Positions 1 through 5,944 are shown, counted from the first letter of the stretch. The stretch is 5,944 nt of DNA from Candidatus Omnitrophota bacterium (GCA_016206755.1 JACQQZ010000071.1:1-5944), one strand, 5' to 3'. Translations and numbers: made by a program. The notes: generated from the letters alone by a model not told the origin.

Positions 1-1
1 C

Positions 2-991
2 GTGATCATCGAGGACGCGGACAGCGGACAGCTGGAATTCCACTGGATTGGAAGCGTGCTGGACTTGAAGCGTTTGAGCGCCATGGACATTTCCCAGGGG
101 GATTTTCTCAAGTACCGGTCCTCTGTTTATTTCCGGGCCGCGCCCGCCTGGCTCTGCAAGCAGGCGGTGGAGCAGCTGTTTGAAGATTTGCGCAATCGCG
201 CCCCCATTCCAAAAATCGCCAAGCATTTTTCGCCCCAGGCGGATCTGCGTTCGCTGCTGCCGTTTCTCATTCAGAATCTGACCCCCACCGAATCCGGCGA
301 GGGACCGGCCAGCTTGGCGGATGTCAAGGCGCTGCAGATTTCGGAAGACGGCGCGCTGGTTTTTGCGCGCATGCTGCTCCCGGTGGATCAGGCAGGAACT
401 TCCACGGTGCGCGAACAGGGCTACTATTTTCTGTTCGACGTCGGGGAGCTCAATGCGCTGATCCGACGGGTCGTTTTGATTTCTTCTTCGCCGGTCGGGA
501 ATCAAAATCGCTGGGAAATTCCGCCGGAGTTTGTCCGGCATGGCTCGCCGCAACAGTGGTCGGATCAGAATTGGTTTGCCGAACCGATCGGGATGCCGCG
601 CTTCTTGGCTCACCAAATTGCGCGGCGCGTCCGGTACGATCTTGGATCTTTGCCGGAGATGTCCGGTTTCGGCATTGCGGGTGAGTTTCTGGAAAACGAA
701 TTTCATTTTCAATTTCGCTTGGCTCAGATGGCGCAACCCGGGGCTCTTGCGCCGGCGGCCCTGGCTAAAAAACGTGACAAGGAAACCAAAAAACTGGATC
801 CGAAAACGCCGGAAGGGTTGGCGGGACTCATCGTTCAAACGGCCGCCCAGGTGATCCACAGCTACGAATTTAAAAACTTTAAAGGCCTGTCGGTTGTCGA
901 TGCAGAGTCCGGAAAATCATGGCAATTCAAAGCCGACCAGCTCGACATTTACCGTCGAAAGCCCGTTCCGCTCCCTTCCGTTCAGCCGTGA
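2..991 (+). CDS. Unrecognised protein, 5' end probably outside the window
   Basis: I do not recognise this protein. The frame is open from the first bases and a GTG lies at 2-4, but with one base of upstream sequence that start cannot be trusted, so I treat the gene as 5'-partial (at least 329 residues). I see no transmembrane segment and no obvious catalytic motif. The body has alternating polar and hydrophobic stretches with many aromatic residues, for example YYFLFDVGEL at about 141-150 and ENEFHFQFRL at about 231-240. A lysine-rich hydrophilic linker lies at about 256-268, followed by a helical-looking segment (EGLAGLIVQTAAQVIHSYEF, 271-290) and a short proline-rich tail. Its TGA stop (989-991) overlaps the GTG start of ispE, which suggests translational coupling and supports this as a real gene. 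A structural or lipid-binding envelope protein is possible, but nothing here proves it. Confidence 0.7.
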   Translation: MIIEDADSGQLEFHWIGSVLDLKRLSAMDISQGDFLKYRSSVYFRAAPAWLCKQAVEQLFEDLRNRAPIPKIAKHFSPQADLRSLLPFLIQNLTPTESGEGPASLADVKALQISEDGALVFARMLLPVDQAGTSTVREQGYYFLFDVGELNALIRRVVLISSSPVGNQNRWEIPPEFVRHGSPQQWSDQNWFAEPIGMPRFLAHQIARRVRYDLGSLPEMSGFGIAGEFLENEFHFQFRLAQMAQPGALAPAALAKKRDKETKKLDPKTPEGLAGLIVQTAAQVIHSYEFKNFKGLSVVDAESGKSWQFKADQLDIYRRKPVPLPSVQP

Positions 992-1890
992 AGCGTTTGA
1001 TTCTTCATCCCGCCGCCAAAGTCAATTTGTACCTGAAGGTGGGCGGGCGTTTGAACGACGGCCATCATCCGCTCCTGACGTTGTTCGAGCGGCTTGACCT
1101 GGCCGACACGCTGACCTTGACGCGCAAACCGGCCGGAATTCATTTGGCCTGCGATGATCCGGGCATTCCGACCGACGGGCGCAATCTGGTCGTCAGGGCG
1201 GCCCAAAAATTCTTCGCTTCTTTGTCCGGAGGCCCTTCGGCGGCCGGCGTTGACATCGATCTGGTGAAGAAAATTCCTGTCGCCGGAGGTCTGGGGGGCG
1301 GTTCTTCGGATGCCGCTTCCGCTTTGGCGGGGTTGAACATGCTGTACGACCGCCCTTTCAAGCTTGTTCAGTTGATGGAGATGGGGCGCTTCATCGGCGC
1401 AGATGTCCCGTTTTTCGTCAGCGGCGCCGTACTCGCTTGGGGGCGCGGCCGCGGCGATGAAATTGACCCCATCTCTCCGCCCCCGAAGCCGTTTTGGCAC
1501 GTCTTGGCCAACCCCGGCATTCCGATGCTGACAAAAGAGGTTTACGGCGCCTACGATCAGGTCTGCCCCAGCGGTTCTGACTTGACGGAGTGCTGCGGCG
1601 ATGTTACCTTGATTACGCGTTTGGTGCAGGGTGGGGACCCTGATTTTTTATCAGGGTCCCTGGCGAATTCCCTGGAAATTGCCATCGATGCCAACTATCC
1701 GGCCATTCGAGAAGTGAAATCGTCTCTGTCGGAGGCGGGGTGTCTGGGCGTGCTGGTTTCAGGCAGCGGATCCACGGCGTACGGTCTTGTGCGCGGTGAA
1801 GCTCAAGCTCGAGAAATTCAGCAGCGTCTCAAACGATCCCATCCTTCCTGGACGGTTGTAGCGGCCCGAACGGCCCTAGCGCTTTCTTAA
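988..1890 (+). CDS. ispE: 4-diphosphocytidyl-2-C-methyl-D-erythritol kinase
   Basis: IspE is a cytosolic GHMP-family kinase. It phosphorylates the 2-hydroxyl of CDP-methylerythritol with ATP, in the MEP route to isopentenyl diphosphate. With the GTG start at 988 it is 300 residues, close to the usual 280-310. Family marks are visible in order: HPAAKVNLYLKV at 7-18 with the expected active-site lysine K11; the glycine-rich ATP loop PVAGGLGGGSSDAAS from residue 97; GADVPFF at 137-143 with the catalytic aspartate D139; and the C-terminal GHMP motif SGSGSTAYG at 258-266. I chose GTG 988 because the conserved protein begins there (MKRLILHPAAK). An in-frame ATG at 919 would add 23 unconserved residues lying wholly inside the upstream gene. 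No strong Shine-Dalgarno is seen, so expression probably depends on coupling to the upstream gene. A perfect hairpin lies inside the gene at 1634-1660. Confidence 0.97.
   Translation: MKRLILHPAAKVNLYLKVGGRLNDGHHPLLTLFERLDLADTLTLTRKPAGIHLACDDPGIPTDGRNLVVRAAQKFFASLSGGPSAAGVDIDLVKKIPVAGGLGGGSSDAASALAGLNMLYDRPFKLVQLMEMGRFIGADVPFFVSGAVLAWGRGRGDEIDPISPPPKPFWHVLANPGIPMLTKEVYGAYDQVCPSGSDLTECCGDVTLITRLVQGGDPDFLSGSLANSLEIAIDANYPAIREVKSSLSEAGCLGVLVSGSGSTAYGLVRGEAQAREIQQRLKRSHPSWTVVAARTALALS
1634..1660. repeat. Perfect 11-bp inverted repeat inside ispE
   Basis: Arms 1634-1644 (GGGACCCTGAT) and 1650-1660 (ATCAGGGTCCC) are exact reverse complements around a five-base TTTTT loop. The stretch encodes GDPDFLSGS, about residues 216-224, in a poorly conserved part of IspE. 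From memory of the family (GD...L...L.N.LE), the reading frame continues with no obvious length change. The T run is in the loop rather than after the stem, so this is not an ordinary intrinsic terminator on either strand. It may be a small palindromic repeat or a transcript pause site; the role is unknown. Confidence 0.75.
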
Positions 1891-1951
1891 GAAACCGGGT
1901 GCTAGTCCGAGGAGACTGCAACATTCTCCTAAAATAGCTTTTAAGAGCAGT

Positions 1952-1983
1952 ACACACCGGCACGCGGTGTCGTGTCTTTTTTT
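1952..1983 (+). terminator. Weak hairpin plus T run between ispE and tRNA-Gln
   Basis: Two alternative folds exist. A simple one pairs ACACCG (1954-1959) with CGGTGT (1965-1970). A longer one pairs 1952-1959 with 1965-1968 and 1972-1975, giving 8 bp with a three-base bulge. Seven T residues follow at 1977-1983, one base beyond the longer stem. This resembles an imperfect intrinsic terminator for the ispE transcript. However, only 13 bases separate it from the tRNA, so a full stop here would leave no room for a tRNA promoter. It may be leaky, may act as an attenuator, or may not be a terminator at all. Confidence 0.3.
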
Positions 1984-1996
1984 GTCGTCCGTGCGG

Positions 1997-2068
1997 TGCC
2001 CGGTAGTGTAATTGGTAACACACCAGATTTTGGGTCTGGGTTTCCTGGTTCGAGTCCAGGCCGGGCAA
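1997..2068 (+). tRNA. tRNA-Gln (anticodon TTG)
   Basis: This is a complete 72-base cloverleaf. The acceptor stem is TGCCCGG (1997-2003) with CCGGGCA (2061-2067), followed by discriminator A2068. The D stem is GTGT (2006-2009) with ACAC (2018-2021), around a loop carrying the conserved GG. The anticodon stem is CCAGA (2023-2027) with TCTGG (2035-2039), and the loop TTTTGGG places TTG at 2030-2032, which reads CAA (and CAG by wobble). The T arm is CCTGG / TTCGAGT / CCAGG (2044-2060). All stems pair without mismatch. The bases after the discriminator are CGA, so CCA is not encoded and must be added by tRNA nucleotidyltransferase. A tRNA-Gln next to ispE is a common bacterial arrangement. No convincing dedicated promoter is visible, so it may be processed from the ispE transcript. 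Confidence 0.96.
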
Positions 2069-2083
2069 CGACCCCAGCTTTCA

Positions 2084-2127
2084 GGTGACGAAGTCACCCA
2101 TTAAACAGGGGCCCTCGTAGAGGGTAA
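2084..2127. repeat. Two-hairpin palindromic repeat, copy 1
   Basis: Hairpin A pairs GGTGAC (2084-2089) with GTCACC (2093-2098) around a GAA loop. After an 8-base spacer and GGGG (2108-2111), hairpin B pairs CCCTC (2112-2116) with GAGGG (2120-2124) around a GTA loop, and the unit closes with TAA. Both loops are GNA closed by a C-G pair. It starts 15 bases after the tRNA. Copy 2 follows with a period of 57 bases. No T run follows either hairpin, so a terminator role is not supported. Confidence 0.8.
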
Positions 2128-2140
2128 CCTTAGTATTCGT

Positions 2141-2187
2141 GGTGGCGAAGCCACCCAATTTCACGGGGATCCCGCGCAGCGGGATAA
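2141..2187. repeat. Two-hairpin palindromic repeat, copy 2
   Basis: Hairpin A' pairs GGTGGC (2141-2146) with GCCACC (2150-2155) around GAA. After an 8-base spacer and GGGG (2165-2168), hairpin B' pairs ATCCCGC (2169-2175) with GCGGGAT (2179-2185) around GCA, and the unit again closes with TAA or a close variant. Compared with copy 1, A-T becomes G-C in hairpin A, T-A becomes G-C in hairpin B, and the B stem gains two pairs, so pairing is kept while sequence changes. The last stem ends 11 bases before the methyltransferase ATG, so in RNA it would sit at the ribosome-loading region. Confidence 0.8.
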
Positions 2188-2196
2188 GTTCCTCAT

Positions 2197-2955
2197 ATGC
2201 AGCCTCATCTTTATGAAGAGTTGTTTAAGCAGGAACAGACGCACTGGTGGCACGTTGGAAAACGTGAACGGATTCTCGGGCTGCTCCGGCGTTTTTGCGG
2301 CCCGTCCGGCGGTTCTTGGAAAGCGCTCGATGCCGGCTGCGGGACAGGGGGCTTCTTGCAATTGCTCAGCCAGCGCGGGGAAGCCGTCGGCATGGATCAC
2401 GAGCCTCAAGCGTTGGAATTTTGCCGGCGCCGCGGGGTTGGGAATTTGATCCAGCATGAATTGGCCCAGTACCCCTGGCCGGTTCAGGACAAATCATTTG
2501 ATCTGGTCACCGCATTGGATGTCGTTGAGCACGTGGAAGACGATGCCGGATTTGCCCGTGAAATGCACCGGATTTTAAAACCCGGCGGCGTGGCGGTGGT
2601 CAGCGTCCCGAGCTTTCAGTGGATGTGGAGCTATTGGGATGAGTGGCTGGGCCACAAACGCCGGTACATCCGCGGTGAGCTGATGGAGCTGATGGAAAAA
2701 GCCGGTTTTGAAGTGGTCTGGTCCAGCTATGCGGAATGCGCCACGCTGCTGGCCATAGCGCCGCTGCGCTGGATGAAACAGCGCCGGGTCAAGCAGGGCC
2801 GGGAGGTGGCTTCGGACAACGCACCCCCGCATCCGATTGTGAATCAAACATTGTTGGGGTATGAACGCATTGAAAACCAATGGTTGCGCTGGGGGCGGCT
2901 CCCGTGGGGCACCTCTGTCGTCGCCGTTGGCGTCAAACCATCCGGTGGTGAATGA
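2197..2955 (+). CDS. Class I SAM-dependent methyltransferase, substrate unknown
   Basis: This is a 252-residue protein with a Rossmann-type methyltransferase core of the Methyltransf_11/23 kind. Motif [11 protein letters not shown] at 44-53 is the SAM-binding glycine loop, and D67 in GMDHEP is the expected ribose-binding acidic residue. [15 protein letters not shown] at 101-115 and [14 protein letters not shown] at 125-138 are typical post-I and motif III regions. The N-terminal [12 protein letters not shown] (17-28) is common in family members encoded near sugar or lipid genes, but the substrate cannot be read from sequence. A mostly hydrophobic stretch near 182-192 ([11 protein letters not shown]) may touch the membrane; this is inference. 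The ATG at 2197 lacks a Shine-Dalgarno and lies just after the palindromic repeats. Its TGA overlaps the clpX ATG (ATGA at 2952-2955), so the two are probably translated together. Confidence 0.88.
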   Translation: MQPHLYEELFKQEQTHWWHVGKRERILGLLRRFCGPSGGSWKALDAGCGTGGFLQLLSQRGEAVGMDHEPQALEFCRRRGVGNLIQHELAQYPWPVQDKSFDLVTALDVVEHVEDDAGFAREMHRILKPGGVAVVSVPSFQWMWSYWDEWLGHKRRYIRGELMELMEKAGFEVVWSSYAECATLLAIAPLRWMKQRRVKQGREVASDNAPPHPIVNQTLLGYERIENQWLRWGRLPWGTSVVAVGVKPSGGE

Positions 2956-4208
2956 TGACAGTTAAAGAACGATGCTCATTTTGCGGCCGAAGCCGTGAAA
3001 AAATTAAAAAATTATTCAGCGGTCCAGGCGGCGTTTACATCTGCGACCTGTGCGTGCGTTTGTGCGGTCAAATTTTAAGCAAGGAGGAAGAATCTTCCCA
3101 GCAGCAAAAGTCCGCCAAAAAGACCCCCACCCTCAGGGATTTGCCCAAGCCCGCAGAGATCAAACGCCAGCTGGACGCTTACCTGGTCGGCCAGGAGCGG
3201 GCCAAGCGTCAGCTGTCCGTCAGCGTTTACAATCACTACAAGCGTATTGGGTCGGGTCCATCCGCCGAGGGCGTCGAGCTCGAAAAATCAAACATTCTGA
3301 TGATTGGGCCGACCGGCTGCGGCAAGACGCTGATGGCGCGGACTTTGGCGAAAATTCTGGATGTGCCTTTTGCCCTGTGCGACGCCACGCCGTTGACCGA
3401 AGCGGGCTACGTGGGCGAGGACGTTGAGAACGTGCTGTTGCGTTTGTTGCAGGCGTGCAATTTTGATGCCAAGCGCGCGCAATACGGCATCATCTACATC
3501 GATGAAATCGACAAGATCGGCAAGACTCAGGAAAACGTTTCGATTACGCGGGATGTTTCCGGCGAAGGCGTCCAGCAGGCCCTTTTGAAAATTTTGGAAG
3601 GGACCACGGCCAACGTTCCTCCGCAGGGCGGACGCAAGCACCCGCAGCAGGAATATGTGCAGCTGGACACCACGAACATCCTGTTCATCTGCGGCGGGAC
3701 GTTTGTCGGATTGGACAAGATCATCGAGCGCCGCATCGGCAAGAAGCACATCGGTTTCCATGGAAACACGGAAAAAGCCGCAGCCAACCTGGGTCATTTG
3801 CTCTCCAAGACCGAGCCGACAGACCTGGTGAAATTCGGCATGATTCCGGAATTCATCGGCCGCCTGCCCGTGACGGCCACGTTCAGTCCGCTGACGGCGG
3901 AGGAATTGGTCCAAGTTTTGGTGGGACCCAAGAATGCGCTGATCAAGCAGTACGCCAAGTTTTTCGAAATGGAAAACGTCAAGCTCACCTTCACGGACGG
4001 CGCCTTAAAGGCAATCGCCCAAGCGGCGATGCGCAAAGAGACAGGCGCCCGGGCGCTTCGCGCCATTCTGGAAGAGGTGATGCTTGAGGTCATGTTTGAG
4101 CTCCCCGGCCAGGAAGGGATCGAGGAATGCATCGTAACCGAGGAGTGCATCGCCGGCGGTGCACAGCCCCTCTTGGTGACCAAAGATGGCAAACGAAAAG
4201 TCGCGTAA
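2952..4208 (+). CDS. clpX: ATP-dependent Clp protease ATP-binding subunit ClpX
   Basis: ClpX is a hexameric AAA+ unfoldase that threads tagged proteins into ClpP in the cytosol. At 418 residues it has the full family length and architecture. The zinc-binding domain has C8-x2-C11-x19-C31-x2-C34 and is followed by a charged linker. The AAA+ core shows Walker A GPTGCGKT at 119-126, pore loop GYVG at 152-155, Walker B IIYIDEID at 180-187, the RKH loop at 228-230, the ClpP-docking tripeptide IGF at 267-269, the arginine-finger segment PEFIGRLPV at 299-307, and sensor 2 GARALR at 365-370. All key residues are present, so it should be active and should dock ClpP. ATG 2952 and ATG 2955 are both possible starts; the choice changes one residue. 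The usual tig-clpP neighbours are absent and the upstream gene is a methyltransferase. The 3' end overlaps glmU by 23 bases. Confidence 0.97.
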   Translation: MMTVKERCSFCGRSREKIKKLFSGPGGVYICDLCVRLCGQILSKEEESSQQQKSAKKTPTLRDLPKPAEIKRQLDAYLVGQERAKRQLSVSVYNHYKRIGSGPSAEGVELEKSNILMIGPTGCGKTLMARTLAKILDVPFALCDATPLTEAGYVGEDVENVLLRLLQACNFDAKRAQYGIIYIDEIDKIGKTQENVSITRDVSGEGVQQALLKILEGTTANVPPQGGRKHPQQEYVQLDTTNILFICGGTFVGLDKIIERRIGKKHIGFHGNTEKAAANLGHLLSKTEPTDLVKFGMIPEFIGRLPVTATFSPLTAEELVQVLVGPKNALIKQYAKFFEMENVKLTFTDGALKAIAQAAMRKETGARALRAILEEVMLEVMFELPGQEGIEECIVTEECIAGGAQPLLVTKDGKRKVA

Positions 4209-5340
4209 TCTCAAGCGCCCTGTCGTCGCAATCGTTCTGGCGGCCGGGGATGGAACCAGAATGCTTTCACAGATTCCAAAGGTGCTGCATTCCCTTTACG
4301 GCAAACCGTTGATCGGGCACGTGTTGGATGCCATCCGGGGCGCGGGGATCCACCGCGTCGTCGCTGTGGTGGGGCATCGTTCGGAGATGGTGCAAAAACA
4401 TTTGGGTTCGACGGTGGAAACGGTCGTCCAGCGCGATTTGAAGGGGACGGCGCATGCCGTGCAGCAGACGGTTTCCAAACTGAAGAATTTCAACGGCGAC
4501 GTCGTGGTTTTCTACGGAGATACGCCGCTGTTGACCTCTCAGACGGTCAAGGGCCTCATCGACACCCATGACCGCAATCAGGCCGATTGCACCCTGTTGA
4601 CGGCGGTCCTGAAGGAATCCACCGGCTACGGTCGCGTGGTGCGCGACCACAGCGGCCACATTGTGCGCATCATCGAAGATGCGGACGCAACGCCGATGGA
4701 AAAGGGCATCGAGGAAATCAACGTCGGGGCCTACGCTTTCAAGGCGCGCAAATTGTTCGAGACGCTTCGAAAAATCAAGACGGCACCCAGCGGCGAATAC
4801 TACTTGACCGACGCGATCGATCTGTTGGTCAAACAAGGCGCCAAAGTGGCCTCGGCTTCCACGCGCAGCATCGGAGAGTTTTTGGGCATCAACACCCGCG
4901 CCGATTTGGCCCGCGTCCAAACGATCATGCGCACCCGCATCCTCGAGCAGTTTATGTTGGCGGGGGTGACGATCGTAGATCCGTACAATACGTACATCTA
5001 TCATGGGACAAAAATCGGCCAGGACACGGTGATTTATCCGAACACCGTGATCGAACAGGGCGTTGAAATCGGACGCGGATGCCAGATTGGGCCGTTTTGC
5101 CGGCTGGGGCCGGGGGTTCAGCTTTCCGACAAAGTCCGTTTGAACAGCTTTGTCGATATTTCGGGCGCGGTCAAAATCGGCGCGGAAGCATCCGTCAGTC
5201 AGGGATCGATTTTGATGGGACCGTTCACCGTTCCTGCGCGCACCCGAACCACGCCGGGCTCCATTCTTCAAGGCAAGAACGGAAGCCGGCCGCAGGCCGT
5301 TCCGTTGACTCTGCGGCCGGCGGGGCGAAAAGAGGAATAA
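4186..5340 (+). CDS. glmU: Short GlmU-like UDP-GlcNAc pyrophosphorylase without the acetyltransferase active site
   Basis: The N-terminal domain converts GlcNAc-1-phosphate and UTP to UDP-GlcNAc, the envelope sugar donor. Its motifs are complete: LAAGDGTRM at 18-26, PKVLH at 31-35, Q82 and GTAHA at 87-91, GDTP with the metal-binding aspartate D112, GYGR at 147-150, EINVGAY at 177-183, GEYYLTD at 203-209, and GINTR with N236. A left-handed beta-helix of hexapeptide repeats starts near 265 (for example [20 protein letters not shown], 276-295) but stops by about 350. Full GlmU is about 450-460 residues; this one has 384. It lacks the conserved histidine region (NHLSYIGD-like) and the NYDG-like segment of glucosamine-1-phosphate acetyltransferase. 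The last 20-30 residues look unconserved. ATG 4186 is the only sensible start, since the conserved domain begins at about residue 11; it lies inside clpX. Prs follows 23 bases after the stop. Confidence 0.88.
   Translation: MANEKSRNLKRPVVAIVLAAGDGTRMLSQIPKVLHSLYGKPLIGHVLDAIRGAGIHRVVAVVGHRSEMVQKHLGSTVETVVQRDLKGTAHAVQQTVSKLKNFNGDVVVFYGDTPLLTSQTVKGLIDTHDRNQADCTLLTAVLKESTGYGRVVRDHSGHIVRIIEDADATPMEKGIEEINVGAYAFKARKLFETLRKIKTAPSGEYYLTDAIDLLVKQGAKVASASTRSIGEFLGINTRADLARVQTIMRTRILEQFMLAGVTIVDPYNTYIYHGTKIGQDTVIYPNTVIEQGVEIGRGCQIGPFCRLGPGVQLSDKVRLNSFVDISGAVKIGAEASVSQGSILMGPFTVPARTRTTPGSILQGKNGSRPQAVPLTLRPAGRKEE
5285..5321. repeat. Perfect 11-bp inverted repeat at the 3' end of glmU
   Basis: GCCGGCCGCAG (5285-5295) is the exact reverse complement of CTGCGGCCGGC (5311-5321), with a 15-base loop. 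A competing smaller hairpin uses the left arm: CGGCC (5287-5291) pairs with GGCCG (5295-5299) around GCA, again a C-GNA-G loop. The two folds exclude each other. The sequence encodes the unconserved GlmU tail and ends 16 bases before its stop codon. No T run follows, so a terminator is unlikely. Confidence 0.65.
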
Positions 5341-5349
5341 AGAGGAATG

Positions 5350-5355
5350 AGGAGG
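5350..5355 (+). promoter_or_regulatory. Strong Shine-Dalgarno for prs
   Basis: AGGAGG lies eight bases before GTG 5364 and decides the prs start. It is by far the best ribosome-binding site in the window. Just before it is a near-perfect 10-base tandem repeat, AGAGGAATAA (5331-5340) and AGAGGAATGA (5341-5350), which adds two further purine-rich SD-like blocks. Confidence 0.85.
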
Positions 5356-5363
5356 CCGTAACA

Positions 5364-5944
5364 GTGCACAACAATGATCTGGTGGTCTTCAGCGGAAATG
5401 CCAATCCGGCGCTGGCCCGCGGCATCTGTCAGTACCTTCGGGTGCCTTTGGGCGACGCGACGGTCGGACGTTTCAGCGAAGGCGAGGTCCGGTTGAAGAT
5501 CGATCAGGACGTTCGCGGCCGCGACGTGTTTATCGTGCAACCGACCTGTCCTCCGGTCAATGACAATTTGATGGAATTGCTCATCATGATCGATGCGCTG
5601 CGCCGCTCGTCTGCCGAGCGCATCACCGCGGTGATTCCGTACTTTGGGTACGCCCGGCAAGACCGCAAAGATCAGCCGCGCGTTCCGATTACGGCAAAGC
5701 TGGTGGCCAATCTCATCACCCAAGCCGGAGCTCACCGGGTGCTGACGATGGATTTGCACGCGCACCAGATCCAGGGATTCTTCGACATTCCCCTGGACCA
5801 TCTTTTCGCGGTCAATGTTTTTGTCGAGCATTTTATGCAGAGAAAGCTTCAGGACATCGTCGTCGTTTCTCCGGATGTCGGCGGCGTGAAAATGGCGCGC
5901 GCCTACGCCAAGCGCATGAAGGCCGGTTTTGCCATGGTCGACAA
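5364..5944 (+). CDS. prs: Ribose-phosphate pyrophosphokinase (PRPP synthase), 3' end cut by the window
   Basis: Prs transfers the pyrophosphate group of ATP to ribose-5-phosphate, giving PRPP for purine, pyrimidine, histidine, tryptophan and NAD synthesis in the cytosol. The visible 193 codons are the N-terminal 60 percent of a protein usually about 310-320 residues long. Family marks: FSEGEV at 37-42, the segment [20 protein letters not shown] at 51-70, the ATP-site segment [10 protein letters not shown] at 93-102, the metal- and PRPP-signature [12 protein letters not shown] at 129-140, and VSPDVGG near 167-173. GTG 5364 is chosen because AGGAGG lies eight bases upstream and the family's conserved sequence begins a few residues later ([10 protein letters not shown]). 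The frame is open to the last base. The [13 protein letters not shown] wording lacks the longer RKxRxR segment of enterobacterial Prs. It follows glmU by 23 bases with no terminator between, so they are probably one transcript. Confidence 0.97.
   Translation, partial: MHNNDLVVFSGNANPALARGICQYLRVPLGDATVGRFSEGEVRLKIDQDVRGRDVFIVQPTCPPVNDNLMELLIMIDALRRSSAERITAVIPYFGYARQDRKDQPRVPITAKLVANLITQAGAHRVLTMDLHAHQIQGFFDIPLDHLFAVNVFVEHFMQRKLQDIVVVSPDVGGVKMARAYAKRMKAGFAMVD

Noticed and set aside
919..987. Upstream ATG giving a 23-residue longer IspE
   Set aside because: The extension is unconserved, lies inside the preceding gene, and the family normally starts at the KxxLxPAAKVNL region reached from GTG 988.
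982..1500. Open frame on the - strand opposite ispE
   Set aside because: It lies fully over conserved ispE motifs and has no recognisable protein features.
1907..1935. Possible promoter for tRNA-Gln with TAAAAT at 1930-1935 as -10
   Set aside because: No -35-like hexamer lies 16-18 bases upstream (CCGAGG and neighbours), so the -10 match alone is not enough.
2084..2124. Intrinsic terminator for tRNA-Gln
   Set aside because: Neither hairpin is followed by a T run, so they do not fit an intrinsic terminator.
2084..2187. CRISPR array
   Set aside because: There are only two units, the units are internally palindromic twice over, they differ from each other in the stems, and there are no spacer-like unique segments of regular length or cas genes.
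3288..3914. Open frame on the - strand opposite clpX (about 208 codons)
   Set aside because: It is a shadow of the well-supported clpX frame, with no motif and low-complexity-looking composition.
4045..4056. 12-bp perfect palindrome GCGCCCGGGCGC in clpX
   Set aside because: It has no loop, overlaps codons for the conserved GARALR sensor 2 motif, and is easily explained by GC-rich coding sequence.
4267..5271. Long open frame on the - strand opposite glmU (about 334 codons)
   Set aside because: It is antisense to a gene with clear family motifs, its translation is rich in R, H, D and Q with no recognisable domain, and GC-rich genes commonly leave open antisense frames.

Overview
This is a bacterial housekeeping region with all genes on the + strand. 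It is GC-moderate to GC-rich, tightly packed, and uses GTG starts at least twice. The genes point to a Gram-negative-type bacterium that makes isoprenoids by the MEP pathway. The order ispE, tRNA-Gln, (insert), glmU, prs is a variant of the common ispE / tRNA-Gln / prs arrangement. The PRPP synthase wording ([20 protein letters not shown]) recalls PVC-group, Omnitrophota-like or deltaproteobacterial lineages. That placement is a guess from memory, not a search result.

Layout. Positions 2-991 hold the 3' part of an unrecognised protein gene, which overlaps ispE (988-1890) by the four bases GTGA. Positions 1891-2196 have no protein gene. This stretch holds a weak hairpin followed by a T run, then tRNA-Gln(TTG) at 1997-2068, then two tandem copies (2084-2127 and 2141-2187) of a two-hairpin palindromic repeat. 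A second cluster follows: a class I SAM methyltransferase (2197-2955), clpX (2952-4208, ATGA overlap), a short GlmU-like uridylyltransferase (4186-5340, 23-base overlap), and prs (from 5364, cut by the window end). The overlaps and short gaps suggest that methyltransferase, clpX, glmU and prs are co-transcribed and translationally coupled.

How the genes work together. IspE supplies an isoprenoid precursor step, GlmU makes UDP-GlcNAc for the cell envelope, and Prs makes PRPP for nucleotides. ClpX unfolds proteins for ClpP, but clpP is not beside it here. The methyltransferase substrate is unknown.

Most notable points: (1) the tandem repeat, whose four hairpins all carry a C-GNA-G triloop and show compensatory base changes between copies; (2) a GlmU that ends before the acetyltransferase active site; (3) perfect 11-bp inverted repeats inside ispE and at the 3' end of glmU. 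I did not find a complete new defence or mobile system in the window.
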